NCBI RefSeq assembly: GCF_002001175.1
Contig: NZ_MUNT01000001.1
Span: 620,001-684,000 of the forward strand
Direction: 5' to 3'
Origin: Rhodanobacter sp. C03
GTDB lineage: Bacteria > Pseudomonadota > Gammaproteobacteria > Xanthomonadales > Rhodanobacteraceae
DNA length: 64,000 nucleotides
Below are positions 9,261-17,658 of the stretch, piece after piece. The stretch's first letter is position 1, and the number at the start of each line of letters is the position of its first letter. Under the pieces are notes generated by a model that saw only the letters and a program-made list of their open reading frames with translations, was not told the origin of the DNA and did not search any database. The translations under genes and the position numbers were made by a program.

Positions 9261-10237
9261 GCCTGTCCCTCCATGAAGGCCAGCACTTCGTCGCCGCGCG
9301 GCATCGCGGCGAACGAACCCTGGCGGGTGGCGGTCAGCGCACCGCCGGCCGCGGCAAAGCGCAACATGGCGTGCAGACGTGGCAGTTCGGTCACCAGCTG
9401 GTCGATCCGCTCGGGTGCGACGGCCAGCTCGGCGAGGCAGCACAGCAGGCCACCGACGAAGGCGTCGCCGGCAGCGGTGGCATCGACCGCCTCGACCGGA
9501 TAGCACGGCAGCTCGCCTTCGACATCGGGATGGAACCAGCGCAGCGGTTTCGCGCCATCGGTCACCACCACTAGCCGCGTGCGGCCCTGCCACAGGCGGT
9601 CGAGTGCCGCCTGTTCGCCATCCCGTGCGAGCCACGTGAATTCCTCCGCAGACAGTTTCACCACGTCAGCCAGATGCAGTGCCGGCCACAGCAGCGGATG
9701 CGGATCGACGTCGGCCGGCCACAGGGCGGGACGCAGGTTGAGATCGAAGCTGACCAGTGCGCCGGCGCCGTATGCACGCTGCATGCCCTCGCGGGTGGTC
9801 GCGGCCAGCGCCGGGTCGGTCATGCTGTTGGAGCAGACGTGGAGCACCGCGATATCGCGGAAGGTATCCGCGCGAAAGTGCTCGGGACGGAACAGCAGGT
9901 CGGCCGTACGCTCGCGGTAGAAACTGAAACTGCGCTCGCCGTGGGCGTCCAGCGTGACGAAGGCGAGTGCGGTGTTCGCTGTGTCGGTGCGCTTCACATC
10001 ATCGGTGCCGACGCCGGCCTGCTGAAGGCTGTGCAGCAGGAAATCGCCGAAGCGGTCGCGCGCCAGCATGCCGGCAAAACGTGCGGCACCGCCGAGCCGG
10101 GCCACCGCCACGGCGACGTTCGCCGGGGCGCCGCCGGCGAACGGCACGAAATGCCGCGCGAAGCCGGACCCGTCGCCGCCCTCGGCATGAAAGTCGATGA
10201 GTGCCTCGCCGAAGCACAGGATGGGTCGTGTGGTCAT
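9257..10237 (-). CDS. PfkB-family sugar kinase, probably fructokinase
   Basis: Ribokinase/PfkB-type kinase of 326 residues, expected to make fructose-6-phosphate from fructose and ATP in the cytoplasm. It opens with ILCFGEALIDF and carries the sugar-binding GGAPANVAVAVARLGG block near residues 35-50, typical of fructokinases. The C-terminal PfkB signature is DATAAGDAFVGGLL, whose AAGD forms the anion hole and contains the catalytic Asp. It lies between the MFS transporter (48 bp upstream) and the AGE-family gene (4-bp overlap). This makes it the kinase that traps the ketose produced by that enzyme. Confidence 0.88.
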   Translation of the reverse strand: MTTRPILCFGEALIDFHAEGGDGSGFARHFVPFAGGAPANVAVAVARLGGAARFAGMLARDRFGDFLLHSLQQAGVGTDDVKRTDTANTALAFVTLDAHGERSFSFYRERTADLLFRPEHFRADTFRDIAVLHVCSNSMTDPALAATTREGMQRAYGAGALVSFDLNLRPALWPADVDPHPLLWPALHLADVVKLSAEEFTWLARDGEQAALDRLWQGRTRLVVVTDGAKPLRWFHPDVEGELPCYPVEAVDATAAGDAFVGGLLCCLAELAVAPERIDQLVTELPRLHAMLRFAAAGGALTATRQGSFAAMPRGDEVLAFMEGQA

Positions 10238-10285
10238 GCAGTTTGATGTCCCGGAATGGAAAACTCGGTGCTCGCGGCGCCACCT

Positions 10286-11599
10286 TCAGCTGGTTTGCGG
10301 CAACGCCTCGATGCGGGAGCCGCGGATGCCGTAGAACAGGATGTACAGATAGCAAAGCAGCGGCAGGAAGAACGCGTGCTGCAAGCCGATGTGATCGGCG
10401 AGCACGCCCTGCACGTAAGGGACGATCGCGCCGCCCACGATTGCCATGATCAGCAGGCTGGAGGCCTTGCTGGTCATCGGTCCCAGCCGCTCGATACCGA
10501 GTGCGAAGATGGTCGGGAACATGATCGAGTTGAACAGGCCGATCGCGATGATGCTGTACATCGCCACATCGCCACTGCTTAGCATGGTGGTCAGCACCAG
10601 CAGTGCATTGATTGCGGCGAAGGTGGCCAACAGCTTGCGCGGCGAGAATTTTGCCATCAGTGCGGAGCCGAGGAAGCGGCCGACCATCGCGCCGCCCCAG
10701 TACCAGGATACGTAGTGCGCGGCCTGCTGTTCGCTCATGTGGCCGATGTCCGGCATCGAGAGGTAATTGACCATGAAACTGCCGATCGACACTTCCGCAC
10801 CGACATAGAAGAAGATGCCGAGCACGCCGAACCGCACGTGCGGATGGCGCAGCACCTCGGCGAAGCCGTGTCGGGCATGGTCACCCTGGTCGGTGGCCTC
10901 GGTCAGCGCCGGCAAGCGGAACAGCCACACGAACACCGCCAGCAGGAACAGCACCACGGCCAGCCCGATATACGGGAACTGCACGGCCTGTGCCTGCTGG
11001 GTGTCGTAAAGCAGTCGTTGGGCCGGCGCCAGCGCGGCCAGCGCTGGCGGATCCTTCACCACGTTGGACAGGATCAGCAGGCCACCGAACAAGGGAGCCA
11101 ACGTGGTGCCGAGCGAGTTCAGCGCCTGCGCCAGGGTCAGTCGACTGGAGCTGGTTTTTTCCGGACCCAGCAACGCCACGTACGGATTGGCGGCCACCTG
11201 CAGCACGGTGATGCCGGTGGCCAGCACGAACAATGCGCCGAGGAATGCCGGATACAGATGCATTTCTGCTGCGGGCCAGAAACCGAGCGCGCCCAGTCCG
11301 GCGATCGTCAGTCCGGCGACGATGCCTTTCTTGTAGCCCAGCGCGGCGACTAGCCAGCCGGCCGGCAGCGCCATCAGGAAGTACGCACCGAAGAAGGTGA
11401 ATTGCACCAGGATCGCCTGCGCGTAGCCGAGCTGGAAGATCGACTTCAGATGCGGGATCAGGATGTCGTTGAGGCAGGTGAGGAAGCCCCACATGAAGAA
11501 GATCGTGGTGAGCACACCCATCGCCATCGGGTAATCGGTGTAGCGCTCGTTGCGGGCGCCGGGTGCGATGGGTGATTGCGGCGGAGTAGCGAAAGCCAT
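10286..11599 (-). CDS. FHS-family MFS sugar:H+ symporter (FucP/GluP-like)
   Basis: Inner-membrane transporter of 437 residues with about 12 hydrophobic segments. The opening FMWGFLTCLNDILIPHLK is the hallmark of the fucose-galactose-glucose:H+ symporter family, and QVAANPYVALLGP is another conserved block. It sits 17 bp downstream of the LacI gene and just before fructokinase and the AGE enzyme. The likely substrate is therefore a free hexose, mannose best fitting the locus (inference). Confidence 0.9.
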   Translation of the reverse strand: MAFATPPQSPIAPGARNERYTDYPMAMGVLTTIFFMWGFLTCLNDILIPHLKSIFQLGYAQAILVQFTFFGAYFLMALPAGWLVAALGYKKGIVAGLTIAGLGALGFWPAAEMHLYPAFLGALFVLATGITVLQVAANPYVALLGPEKTSSSRLTLAQALNSLGTTLAPLFGGLLILSNVVKDPPALAALAPAQRLLYDTQQAQAVQFPYIGLAVVLFLLAVFVWLFRLPALTEATDQGDHARHGFAEVLRHPHVRFGVLGIFFYVGAEVSIGSFMVNYLSMPDIGHMSEQQAAHYVSWYWGGAMVGRFLGSALMAKFSPRKLLATFAAINALLVLTTMLSSGDVAMYSIIAIGLFNSIMFPTIFALGIERLGPMTSKASSLLIMAIVGGAIVPYVQGVLADHIGLQHAFFLPLLCYLYILFYGIRGSRIEALPQTS

Positions 11600-11616
11600 G
11601 CGAGTTCCCCGGTTGA

Positions 11617-12669
11617 TCAGGTGGTAGAAGGTGGACAGCTGCTTTCGCGCACGATCAGTTGCACCGCTGCGATGGTCTTGCGGCTGTCCGCTTGAGGTTC
11701 GTGCAGCCGCTGCAGGATCAATTGTGCCGCCTGCTGTCCACGCTCGCGCGGTGCGGTCGACAAGGTGGTCAGCGGCGGCATGCCCAGTGCGGCTTCGGCG
11801 ATATCGTCGAAACCGGTCAGCGCGAAATCCTTGCCTGGGCGCAGCCCGCGTTGGTTCAGCCCAAGCATCAATCCCAGCGCCACCGCATCGTTGTAGCAGA
11901 CTGCGGCGGTTGGCGTGGGCGTGCCGGTGAACAAGGCATGGGTCTGATGGGCGGCATCAAGTCGGGTCGGCGCACACTCGATTCGCCAGTGCGGCTCGAT
12001 CGTCAGTCCGGCCGCCTGCATCGCCTGCGCATAGCCGGCATGGCGCTGGCGGCACGAGCTGGAATCCAGGTGACCGCCGAAGAAGGCGATGCGCCGATGC
12101 CCGCGTGCGATCAGGTGCTCGGTGGCCAGACGGGTGCCGTGCTGGTTGTCCAGCATCAATTGGTCCCAGTGGGCGAACTCGGGCATGGCACCGCCCAGTT
12201 CGCGATTGAACAGCAGCAACGGCGCCTGCGTGCCGATCGCCGCCAGCACCTCATGCGCGTTGCTGTGCTCGGCCGGCGACAGGATGATGCCGCCGGGGCC
12301 GTGTTCCAGCAGCGAACTCAGCACGGCCTGCTCGCGCGTCGCCGATTCGCCGGTACAGCCGAGCAGGGTGACGAAGCCGGCTTCGCCCAAGGTCTGATCC
12401 ACTCCCGCGGCGAACTCGGCGAAGAACGGATTGGTCAAATCGTTCAGGACCAAGGCAATGCTGGATGAGGTGCGCCGACGCAGATTCGCGGCGGCACGGT
12501 TGTAGACGTAACCTTGCCGACGCAGCTCCTGCTCGACCCTTGCACGGGTGTGCTTGTTGACCAGCGGACTGCCACGCAATACCAGTGACACGGTGGCCCT
12601 TGATAGCGCGCAGCCGGCAGCGATGTCATTCAAGGTTACCTTGCGGCCGATCGGGGTATGGCTGGACAT
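11617..12669 (-). CDS. LacI-family transcriptional regulator of the mannose locus
   Basis: Repressor of 350 residues. Residues about 10-60 form the helix-turn-helix and hinge (VTLNDIAAGCALSRATVSLV, then LRRRTSSSIALVLNDL), followed by the periplasmic-binding-protein-like sugar-sensing domain containing TGFDDIAEAALG. It is first in the minus-strand operon with transporter, fructokinase and isomerase, and divergent from the GH92 mannosidase. Two operator-like sites in the 128-bp gap (12684-12697 and 12773-12786) suggest it controls both directions and itself. The inducer is unknown; mannose or a phosphorylated hexose would fit. Confidence 0.92.
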   Translation of the reverse strand: MSSHTPIGRKVTLNDIAAGCALSRATVSLVLRGSPLVNKHTRARVEQELRRQGYVYNRAAANLRRRTSSSIALVLNDLTNPFFAEFAAGVDQTLGEAGFVTLLGCTGESATREQAVLSSLLEHGPGGIILSPAEHSNAHEVLAAIGTQAPLLLFNRELGGAMPEFAHWDQLMLDNQHGTRLATEHLIARGHRRIAFFGGHLDSSSCRQRHAGYAQAMQAAGLTIEPHWRIECAPTRLDAAHQTHALFTGTPTPTAAVCYNDAVALGLMLGLNQRGLRPGKDFALTGFDDIAEAALGMPPLTTLSTAPRERGQQAAQLILQRLHEPQADSRKTIAAVQLIVRESSCPPSTT

Positions 12670-12683
12670 CGAGTTATGCCGAA

Positions 12684-12697
12684 TTAGAACGATCCAA
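12684..12697 (-). promoter_or_regulatory. Candidate LacI operator at the lacI-operon promoter
   Basis: TTAGAACGATCCAA on the plus strand, an imperfect palindrome around a central CG as usual for LacI-family sites. On the minus strand a -10-like TACATT lies directly upstream of it (12703-12698), and it ends 15 bp before the LacI start codon. It shares TAGANCGATCCAAAT with the second site at 12773. Confidence 0.55.
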
Positions 12698-12772
12698 ATG
12701 TAGCTTATCGATGCAGATGCGCACGTCGCGGCGCAGCATGCGTTAGCCCGTCGCGGGTGTTAGCTTGCCGAT

Positions 12773-12786
12773 CTAGATCGATCCAA
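12773..12786 (+). promoter_or_regulatory. Candidate LacI operator upstream of GH92
   Basis: CTAGATCGATCCAA, containing the near-palindrome TAGATCGATCCA. It ends 11 bp before the GH92 start codon, where repressor binding would block transcription of the mannosidase gene. The sequence TAGANCGATCCAAAT is shared with the site at 12684; the two centres are 89 bp apart, which would allow looping. Confidence 0.6.
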
Positions 12787-12797
12787 ATCCGAGGCTC

Positions 12798-15152
12798 ATG
12801 ATGACCGTCCGTTCGCGTCACTTACTCCCCTGGCTGGTTGCTGCCGCGTTTGGCATCGTGGTTGTCACGCCTGGAATCGCCCAGGCGGCGAGCCCCGCAA
12901 ACGGTCATGCCGCCGAGGTCGATCCGCGCATCGGCACCGGCGGCGATGGTCATACTTTTCCTGGTGCCACGGTGCCGTTCGGGATGATCCAGTTGTCGCC
13001 GGATACGGCGATGCCGGACTTCAAGCACGCCTACAAGTGGGCAGCCGGCTACCAGTACGGCGATCCCACGATCATGGGTTTCTCGCATACGCACTTCTCC
13101 GGCTCAGGCCATTCGGATCTGGGTGATGTGCTGGTGATGCCGATCGCGGGTGAAGTGAAACTGGACCCGGGCGATCCGGCCAAACCCGGCAGCGGCTACC
13201 GTTCGCGTTTCAGCCACGCCAGCGAAGTGGAGCAGGCCGGCTATTACGCGGTGACGTTGAGCGATTACGGCGTACGCGCGGAACTGACCGCCGGGCGTCG
13301 GGTCGGCTGGCATCGCTACACCTTCCCGACCGGCAAGCCGGCGCATGTGCTGCTCGACCTGCGTCCGAGCATCTACGACTACCCGGGCAAAGTGCTGTGG
13401 GCCGATCTGCGTGTACATCCGGATGGCACGGTCACTGGATGTCGTACCACCCGTGGCTGGGCGCCGGGACGTGAACTCTGTTTTGCGATGCGTTTCTCGC
13501 AGCCGATGGCGTCGCGCGAGCTGTATGACCGCGAGACGGACATGGTCTACAAGGGCTTCGCGGGGCCTGGGAATCAGCCGGAAGATCAGAGCGCGCAGAA
13601 CGGTCGTGCACTGGTCGGCGTATTCGATTTCGGCAAGCTGAAGCAGCCGCTCGAAGTGAAGGTGGCGATTTCGTCGGTGAGCCAGGCAAACGCGATCGCC
13701 AACCTCGATCAGGATGGTGCGGGTTGGGATTTTGACGGCCGTCGCGTGGAAGCCACGGCGGCCTGGAACAAGGCGTTGTCGGTGATCGACGTGGCAGGGT
13801 CGCCGGCGCAGCGCACCGGCTTCTACACTTCGCTGTATCACGCGATGCTGGCGCCGACGCTGAGCATGGACGTCAACGGCGACTACCGTGGGCCGGATCA
13901 TCAGGTGCACCACGCCGACGGGTTCGAGTTCTATTCCAGCTGGTCGATGTGGGATGTCTATCGCGCCGAGGAGCCGCTGATGGTGTTGTTGCGGCCCGAT
14001 CTCAGCACGCAGTTCATCCGCTCGCTCATCGCTGCACGCGAGGCCAGCCCGTTCGGCATCCTGCCGGTATGGGCGTATCAGGGGCTGGAGACGTGGTGCA
14101 TGATCGGCTATCACGCGGTGCCGGTGATCGCCGATGCCTATATCAAGGGCGTGCGTGGTTTCGATGCGGATGCAGCGATGCAGGCGATGGTGGCGAGCGC
14201 GACCTATGCGCCGTACGGCGATCTTGGCGACTACATGAAGCTCGGCTACGTGCCGATCGACAAGGAAGTGGAGGCTGCCTCGAAAACGCTGGAATACGCT
14301 TACGACGACTGGTCGCTGGCGCAGATGGCCAAGGCGATGGGCAAGACCGATATCGCGGCCACGTTCGAGCAGCGTGCCGGCAACTGGCGCAATGCCTGGG
14401 ATCCGAAAACCGGCTTCATGCGCGCGAAACTGAGCAACGGCCAGTTCCGTGAGCCGTTCGATCCGGCTTTCGCCGGCTACGGCAGCGACTACACCGAGGG
14501 CAACGCCTGGCAGTATTCCTGGTACGTGCCGCAGGACGCAGCCGGACTGATCGGCGCGATGGGCGGCGATGCGAAGTTCACCGCCAAACTCGACCAGGTG
14601 TTCGATGCCAAGGTCGATCCGGCGCAGTTCAAGAACGTCGAGGACATCACCGGACTGATCGGCTGGTATGCGCACGGCAACGAGCCGAGCCATCACATCG
14701 CCTATCTGTACGATTACGCCGGTGCGCCGTGGAAGACGCAGCAGCGGCTGAAGCAGATCATGGACAGCCAGTACGCCACGCGGCCCGACGGCCTCGCCGG
14801 CAACGATGACCTTGGCCAGATGTCGGCGTGGTATGTGTTCACGGCGCTGGGCTTCTATCCGGTGACGCCGGCCAGCGACGAGTATGCGATCGGTCGGCCG
14901 TTCGTGCCGAAGGCGGCGCTCCACCTGAGCAATGGGCGCACGTTCAGCGTGAGTGCCGCGCCGCTGGATGATGCGCATCCGTATGTCGGTGCGGTGACGC
15001 TCAACGGCAAGCCGCTGGATCGCGTCTATCTGCATCACGCCGAAATCCTCGCCGGTGGCGAGCTGCATTTCAGCATGCAAGCCGCCCCGAACATGCGGTG
15101 GGGAACGGATGATGCGGCGAGGCCGACAGCGATGAGTCGCTACGGCCAGTGA
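12798..15152 (+). CDS. Secreted GH92 exo-alpha-mannosidase
   Basis: Calcium-dependent inverting alpha-mannosidase of family GH92, 784 residues, releasing mannose from alpha-mannosides such as high-mannose glycans or fungal mannan. A signal peptide (start MMTVRSRHLLPWLVAAAFGI, cut near AQA-AS) sends it to the periplasm or outside. Family blocks are DPRIGTGGDGHTFPGATVPF at about residues 40-60, FSHTHFSGSGHSDLGD, the NEPSHH segment near residue 630 and GNDDLGQMSAWYVFTALGFY near 667-687. GAGG at 12791-12794 is the ribosome site; ATG at 12801 is an equally possible start. It is divergent from the LacI-transporter-kinase-isomerase operon and would supply the free mannose that operon consumes. Confidence 0.93.
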   Translation: MMTVRSRHLLPWLVAAAFGIVVVTPGIAQAASPANGHAAEVDPRIGTGGDGHTFPGATVPFGMIQLSPDTAMPDFKHAYKWAAGYQYGDPTIMGFSHTHFSGSGHSDLGDVLVMPIAGEVKLDPGDPAKPGSGYRSRFSHASEVEQAGYYAVTLSDYGVRAELTAGRRVGWHRYTFPTGKPAHVLLDLRPSIYDYPGKVLWADLRVHPDGTVTGCRTTRGWAPGRELCFAMRFSQPMASRELYDRETDMVYKGFAGPGNQPEDQSAQNGRALVGVFDFGKLKQPLEVKVAISSVSQANAIANLDQDGAGWDFDGRRVEATAAWNKALSVIDVAGSPAQRTGFYTSLYHAMLAPTLSMDVNGDYRGPDHQVHHADGFEFYSSWSMWDVYRAEEPLMVLLRPDLSTQFIRSLIAAREASPFGILPVWAYQGLETWCMIGYHAVPVIADAYIKGVRGFDADAAMQAMVASATYAPYGDLGDYMKLGYVPIDKEVEAASKTLEYAYDDWSLAQMAKAMGKTDIAATFEQRAGNWRNAWDPKTGFMRAKLSNGQFREPFDPAFAGYGSDYTEGNAWQYSWYVPQDAAGLIGAMGGDAKFTAKLDQVFDAKVDPAQFKNVEDITGLIGWYAHGNEPSHHIAYLYDYAGAPWKTQQRLKQIMDSQYATRPDGLAGNDDLGQMSAWYVFTALGFYPVTPASDEYAIGRPFVPKAALHLSNGRTFSVSAAPLDDAHPYVGAVTLNGKPLDRVYLHHAEILAGGELHFSMQAAPNMRWGTDDAARPTAMSRYGQ

Positions 15153-15166
15153 GCCGTTGCCGCGGT

Positions 15167-15190
15167 GACCCGGGCGCAGCAAGCCGGGTC
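15167..15190 (+). terminator. Hairpin downstream of GH92
   Basis: A 7-bp GC stem (15167-15173 with 15184-15190) with a 10-nt loop just after the GH92 stop. There is no T-run, so intrinsic termination is uncertain. Confidence 0.35.
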
Positions 15191-15307
15191 GCTGCGATGG
15201 ATCCGATGACTCGTTTGCAGCCTTCGCGACGCTGATTGGCGAGCCGTCAAAACATGCCAGAATGCGGCGATGTTTCATCCATCAAAGTTTTCAATGCGTC
15301 ATTTCAC

Positions 15308-17089
15308 ATGAAAATCACGGATATCACGAACTGGCGTGTGGGCGGCTTGCTGTTTGCGATGCTGATCATCGTCGGCTTGCCGTATGTGGTCACCCTGGCC
15401 AATACGCGTGATAGCCAGACGGCCACGGGATGGGTGGCTCATTCAAACGCGATAAAAGCGCTGACCTTTCAGATCGCCTACGAGATGCGCAGCAGCGAGG
15501 CCGCAAGCTACCGGTTGCTGGTCGGTGACGGCAATGAACTGACCCGCAAGCGCGCGAATCAAGCCAGCGGCGAAGTGCCATCCATGCTGCGCCAGTTGCG
15601 CGTGATGACGCGTGACAATCCCGATCAGCAGATCCAGATCGGTGCGCTGGAGACCGATATCAATGGCCGCATGGCCCTGATGAATCAGGCGTTGTCACGG
15701 CTGCAGCAAGCCGATGCGCCCGGCGCCCGGCAGTCACTGCGGGATGCCGGCGACTTGTTCAAGATGAACACGCAGGTCAGCGCCATCGTGCAGAACGAGG
15801 ACAACCTGCTGCAGGTTCGTCAGAAGGCTGCCGGGCAAAAGGCCATGAACGGCCGTATCGTGTTGAGCGTGACGGCGCTGGCGCAGCTGCTGCTGCTGGC
15901 CATCATCGTGATCGCGTCCGAGCGGCAGATCGGCCGGCGCGAGGTGGCCGAGACTCGCGAAAACCGGGCGGTGCAACGTTCGCAGTTGATCCTGCAGGCG
16001 GTGCGCGAACCGATCGCGTTGTTCGACGGGAATCTTCACAGCCTGCTGGTGAATACGGCCTTCAGCGAGCTGTACGGGCTGGATCCGCAGCAGCGTGCGC
16101 AACCGCTGGCACAGATGGGTGAGGGCGCCTGGAGCGATAGCGCCCTGCTGCAACGGCTCACCGATGTATTGCTGCGCGATCGCGAGTTGTGGGACTACGA
16201 CATGATCCAGCGCACGGTCGATGGAGTCGATCGGCACGTGGTGATCAATGCGCGCCGCCTGCAGCAAAGGGAAACCGATGCGCCCGCGTTGCTGCTGACC
16301 GTGAGCGATGTCACTGTGCGTGCGCTGGCCGAGCAGAAAGTCAACGAGCTCAACCGCCAGCTCGAGGGCAAGGTGACGCAGATTTCCGACGTCAACCGTG
16401 AGCTGGAGGCATTCAGCTATTCGGTCTCTCACGATCTGCGCGCGCCGCTGCGCCATATCGCGGGATTTTCACGCAAGCTCGAGCATCATCTGGCCGAGCA
16501 TGTCGACGTCAAGGCGGCTCACTATCTTGAGGTGATCTCGGGTTCGGCGCAGCGCATGGCCGTGCTGATTGATGATCTGCTGGTGTTCTCGCGGCTCGGC
16601 CGTGGCGCGCTGCGCCTGCAGGCGGTGGACATGCAGTCGCTGGTCGATGAAGCACGTGGCTTGGCCGAATCGGGGGTGCAGGAGCGACGCATCATATGGA
16701 CTGTAGCGCCGTTGCCGATGGTGATCGGCGACGAGAACATGCTGCGCACAGTGTGGCAAAACCTGCTCGGCAACGCGGTCAAGTACACCGGTCACTGCGA
16801 AGTGGCTCGCATCGAGGTGAGCACGCAGCAGGGCCGCAATGGCGATTACGAATTCACCGTGGCCGACAATGGTGCGGGCTTCGACATGCAATATGCCGAC
16901 AAGTTGTTCGGTGTATTCCAGCGGCTGCATCGTGCCTCGGAGTTTCCCGGCAACGGCATCGGTCTGGCCAATGTGAGGCGCATCGTAGTCCGTCATGGTG
17001 GGCGCGTCTGGGCCGATGCCGAGCTCGGGAAGGGTGCCCGTTTCCATTTTTCGCTGCCGGCCACCGATCTGGCCGGGGCACATAACTGA
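15308..17089 (+). CDS. CHASE3-PAS membrane sensor histidine kinase
   Basis: Inner-membrane kinase of about 593 residues. A transmembrane segment at about 11-31 is followed by a periplasmic CHASE3-type helical domain (35-180) and a second membrane segment (183-204). A PAS-like domain (225-340), a short coiled coil, HisKA with phospho-acceptor His375 (SYSVSHDLRAPLRH) and HATPase_c (N box LLGNAVKYT, G1 DNGAGFDM, G2 GNGIGLANV) follow. The kinase core is of the type found beside cyanobacterial-phytochrome-like regulators. No good ribosome site separates the candidate starts; ATG 15308 puts the first membrane helix near the N-terminus, but a start up to 24 codons earlier (15236) is possible. A response regulator follows after 7 bp. 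The signal sensed is unknown. Confidence 0.9.
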   Translation: MKITDITNWRVGGLLFAMLIIVGLPYVVTLANTRDSQTATGWVAHSNAIKALTFQIAYEMRSSEAASYRLLVGDGNELTRKRANQASGEVPSMLRQLRVMTRDNPDQQIQIGALETDINGRMALMNQALSRLQQADAPGARQSLRDAGDLFKMNTQVSAIVQNEDNLLQVRQKAAGQKAMNGRIVLSVTALAQLLLLAIIVIASERQIGRREVAETRENRAVQRSQLILQAVREPIALFDGNLHSLLVNTAFSELYGLDPQQRAQPLAQMGEGAWSDSALLQRLTDVLLRDRELWDYDMIQRTVDGVDRHVVINARRLQQRETDAPALLLTVSDVTVRALAEQKVNELNRQLEGKVTQISDVNRELEAFSYSVSHDLRAPLRHIAGFSRKLEHHLAEHVDVKAAHYLEVISGSAQRMAVLIDDLLVFSRLGRGALRLQAVDMQSLVDEARGLAESGVQERRIIWTVAPLPMVIGDENMLRTVWQNLLGNAVKYTGHCEVARIEVSTQQGRNGDYEFTVADNGAGFDMQYADKLFGVFQRLHRASEFPGNGIGLANVRRIVVRHGGRVWADAELGKGARFHFSLPATDLAGAHN

Positions 17090-17096
17090 GACCGAT

Positions 17097-17543
17097 ATGA
17101 TCAAGAAAGAGCTGCGTACCATCTTGCTGGTTGAAGACAGCCGGGCCGATGCAGAAATGGCGATCGACGCGCTGAACGAAGCGCACCTGGTCAATCCGGT
17201 CGTACATGTGGAAGACGGTGTGGACTGTCTGGACTATCTTTATTCGCGTGGGGCGTGGGCCACGCGCGAGCCCGGCGATCCGGCGGTGGTACTGCTGGAT
17301 ATCAAGATGCCGCGCATGAACGGGCTCGACGTATTGACCCACATGCGTGAAGACGAACGGATGCGACGGATTCCGGTAGTGATCCTGTCGTCCTCACGCG
17401 AGGAAAGCGATCTGGCGCGTAGCTGGGATCTGGGCGCCAATGCGTATGTGATCAAGCCGGTTGACGTAGATCAGTTCTTCGAGGCGGTACGCACCTTGGG
17501 GCAGTTCTGGGCGGTGCTGAATCAGGCGCCCGAGAAGGATTGA
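17097..17543 (+). CDS. Single-domain response regulator (Rcp1-like)
   Basis: Stand-alone receiver of 148 residues with no output domain. It has the acidic pair in LLVEDSRAD, phospho-acceptor Asp68 in VVLLDIKMPRMNG, the conserved Ser in VVILSSSREESD and Lys in YVIKPVD. This length and the loop after the first helix match Rcp1-type partners of phytochrome-like kinases. It lies 7 bp after the CHASE3 kinase and almost certainly receives its phosphate; it may pass the phosphate on or bind another protein, as it cannot bind DNA itself. Confidence 0.92.
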   Translation: MIKKELRTILLVEDSRADAEMAIDALNEAHLVNPVVHVEDGVDCLDYLYSRGAWATREPGDPAVVLLDIKMPRMNGLDVLTHMREDERMRRIPVVILSSSREESDLARSWDLGANAYVIKPVDVDQFFEAVRTLGQFWAVLNQAPEKD

Positions 17544-17658
17544 AAAGGTTGCGAGGCAGGGGGCGAGCAGCGCAGGTGCGGCTCGCGACAGGTGCACACC
17601 GCCAGTGCAGGCCAGTGAAGTCGTGAGAATTACCATGCCAAACCGGCAGCTTCGTATC

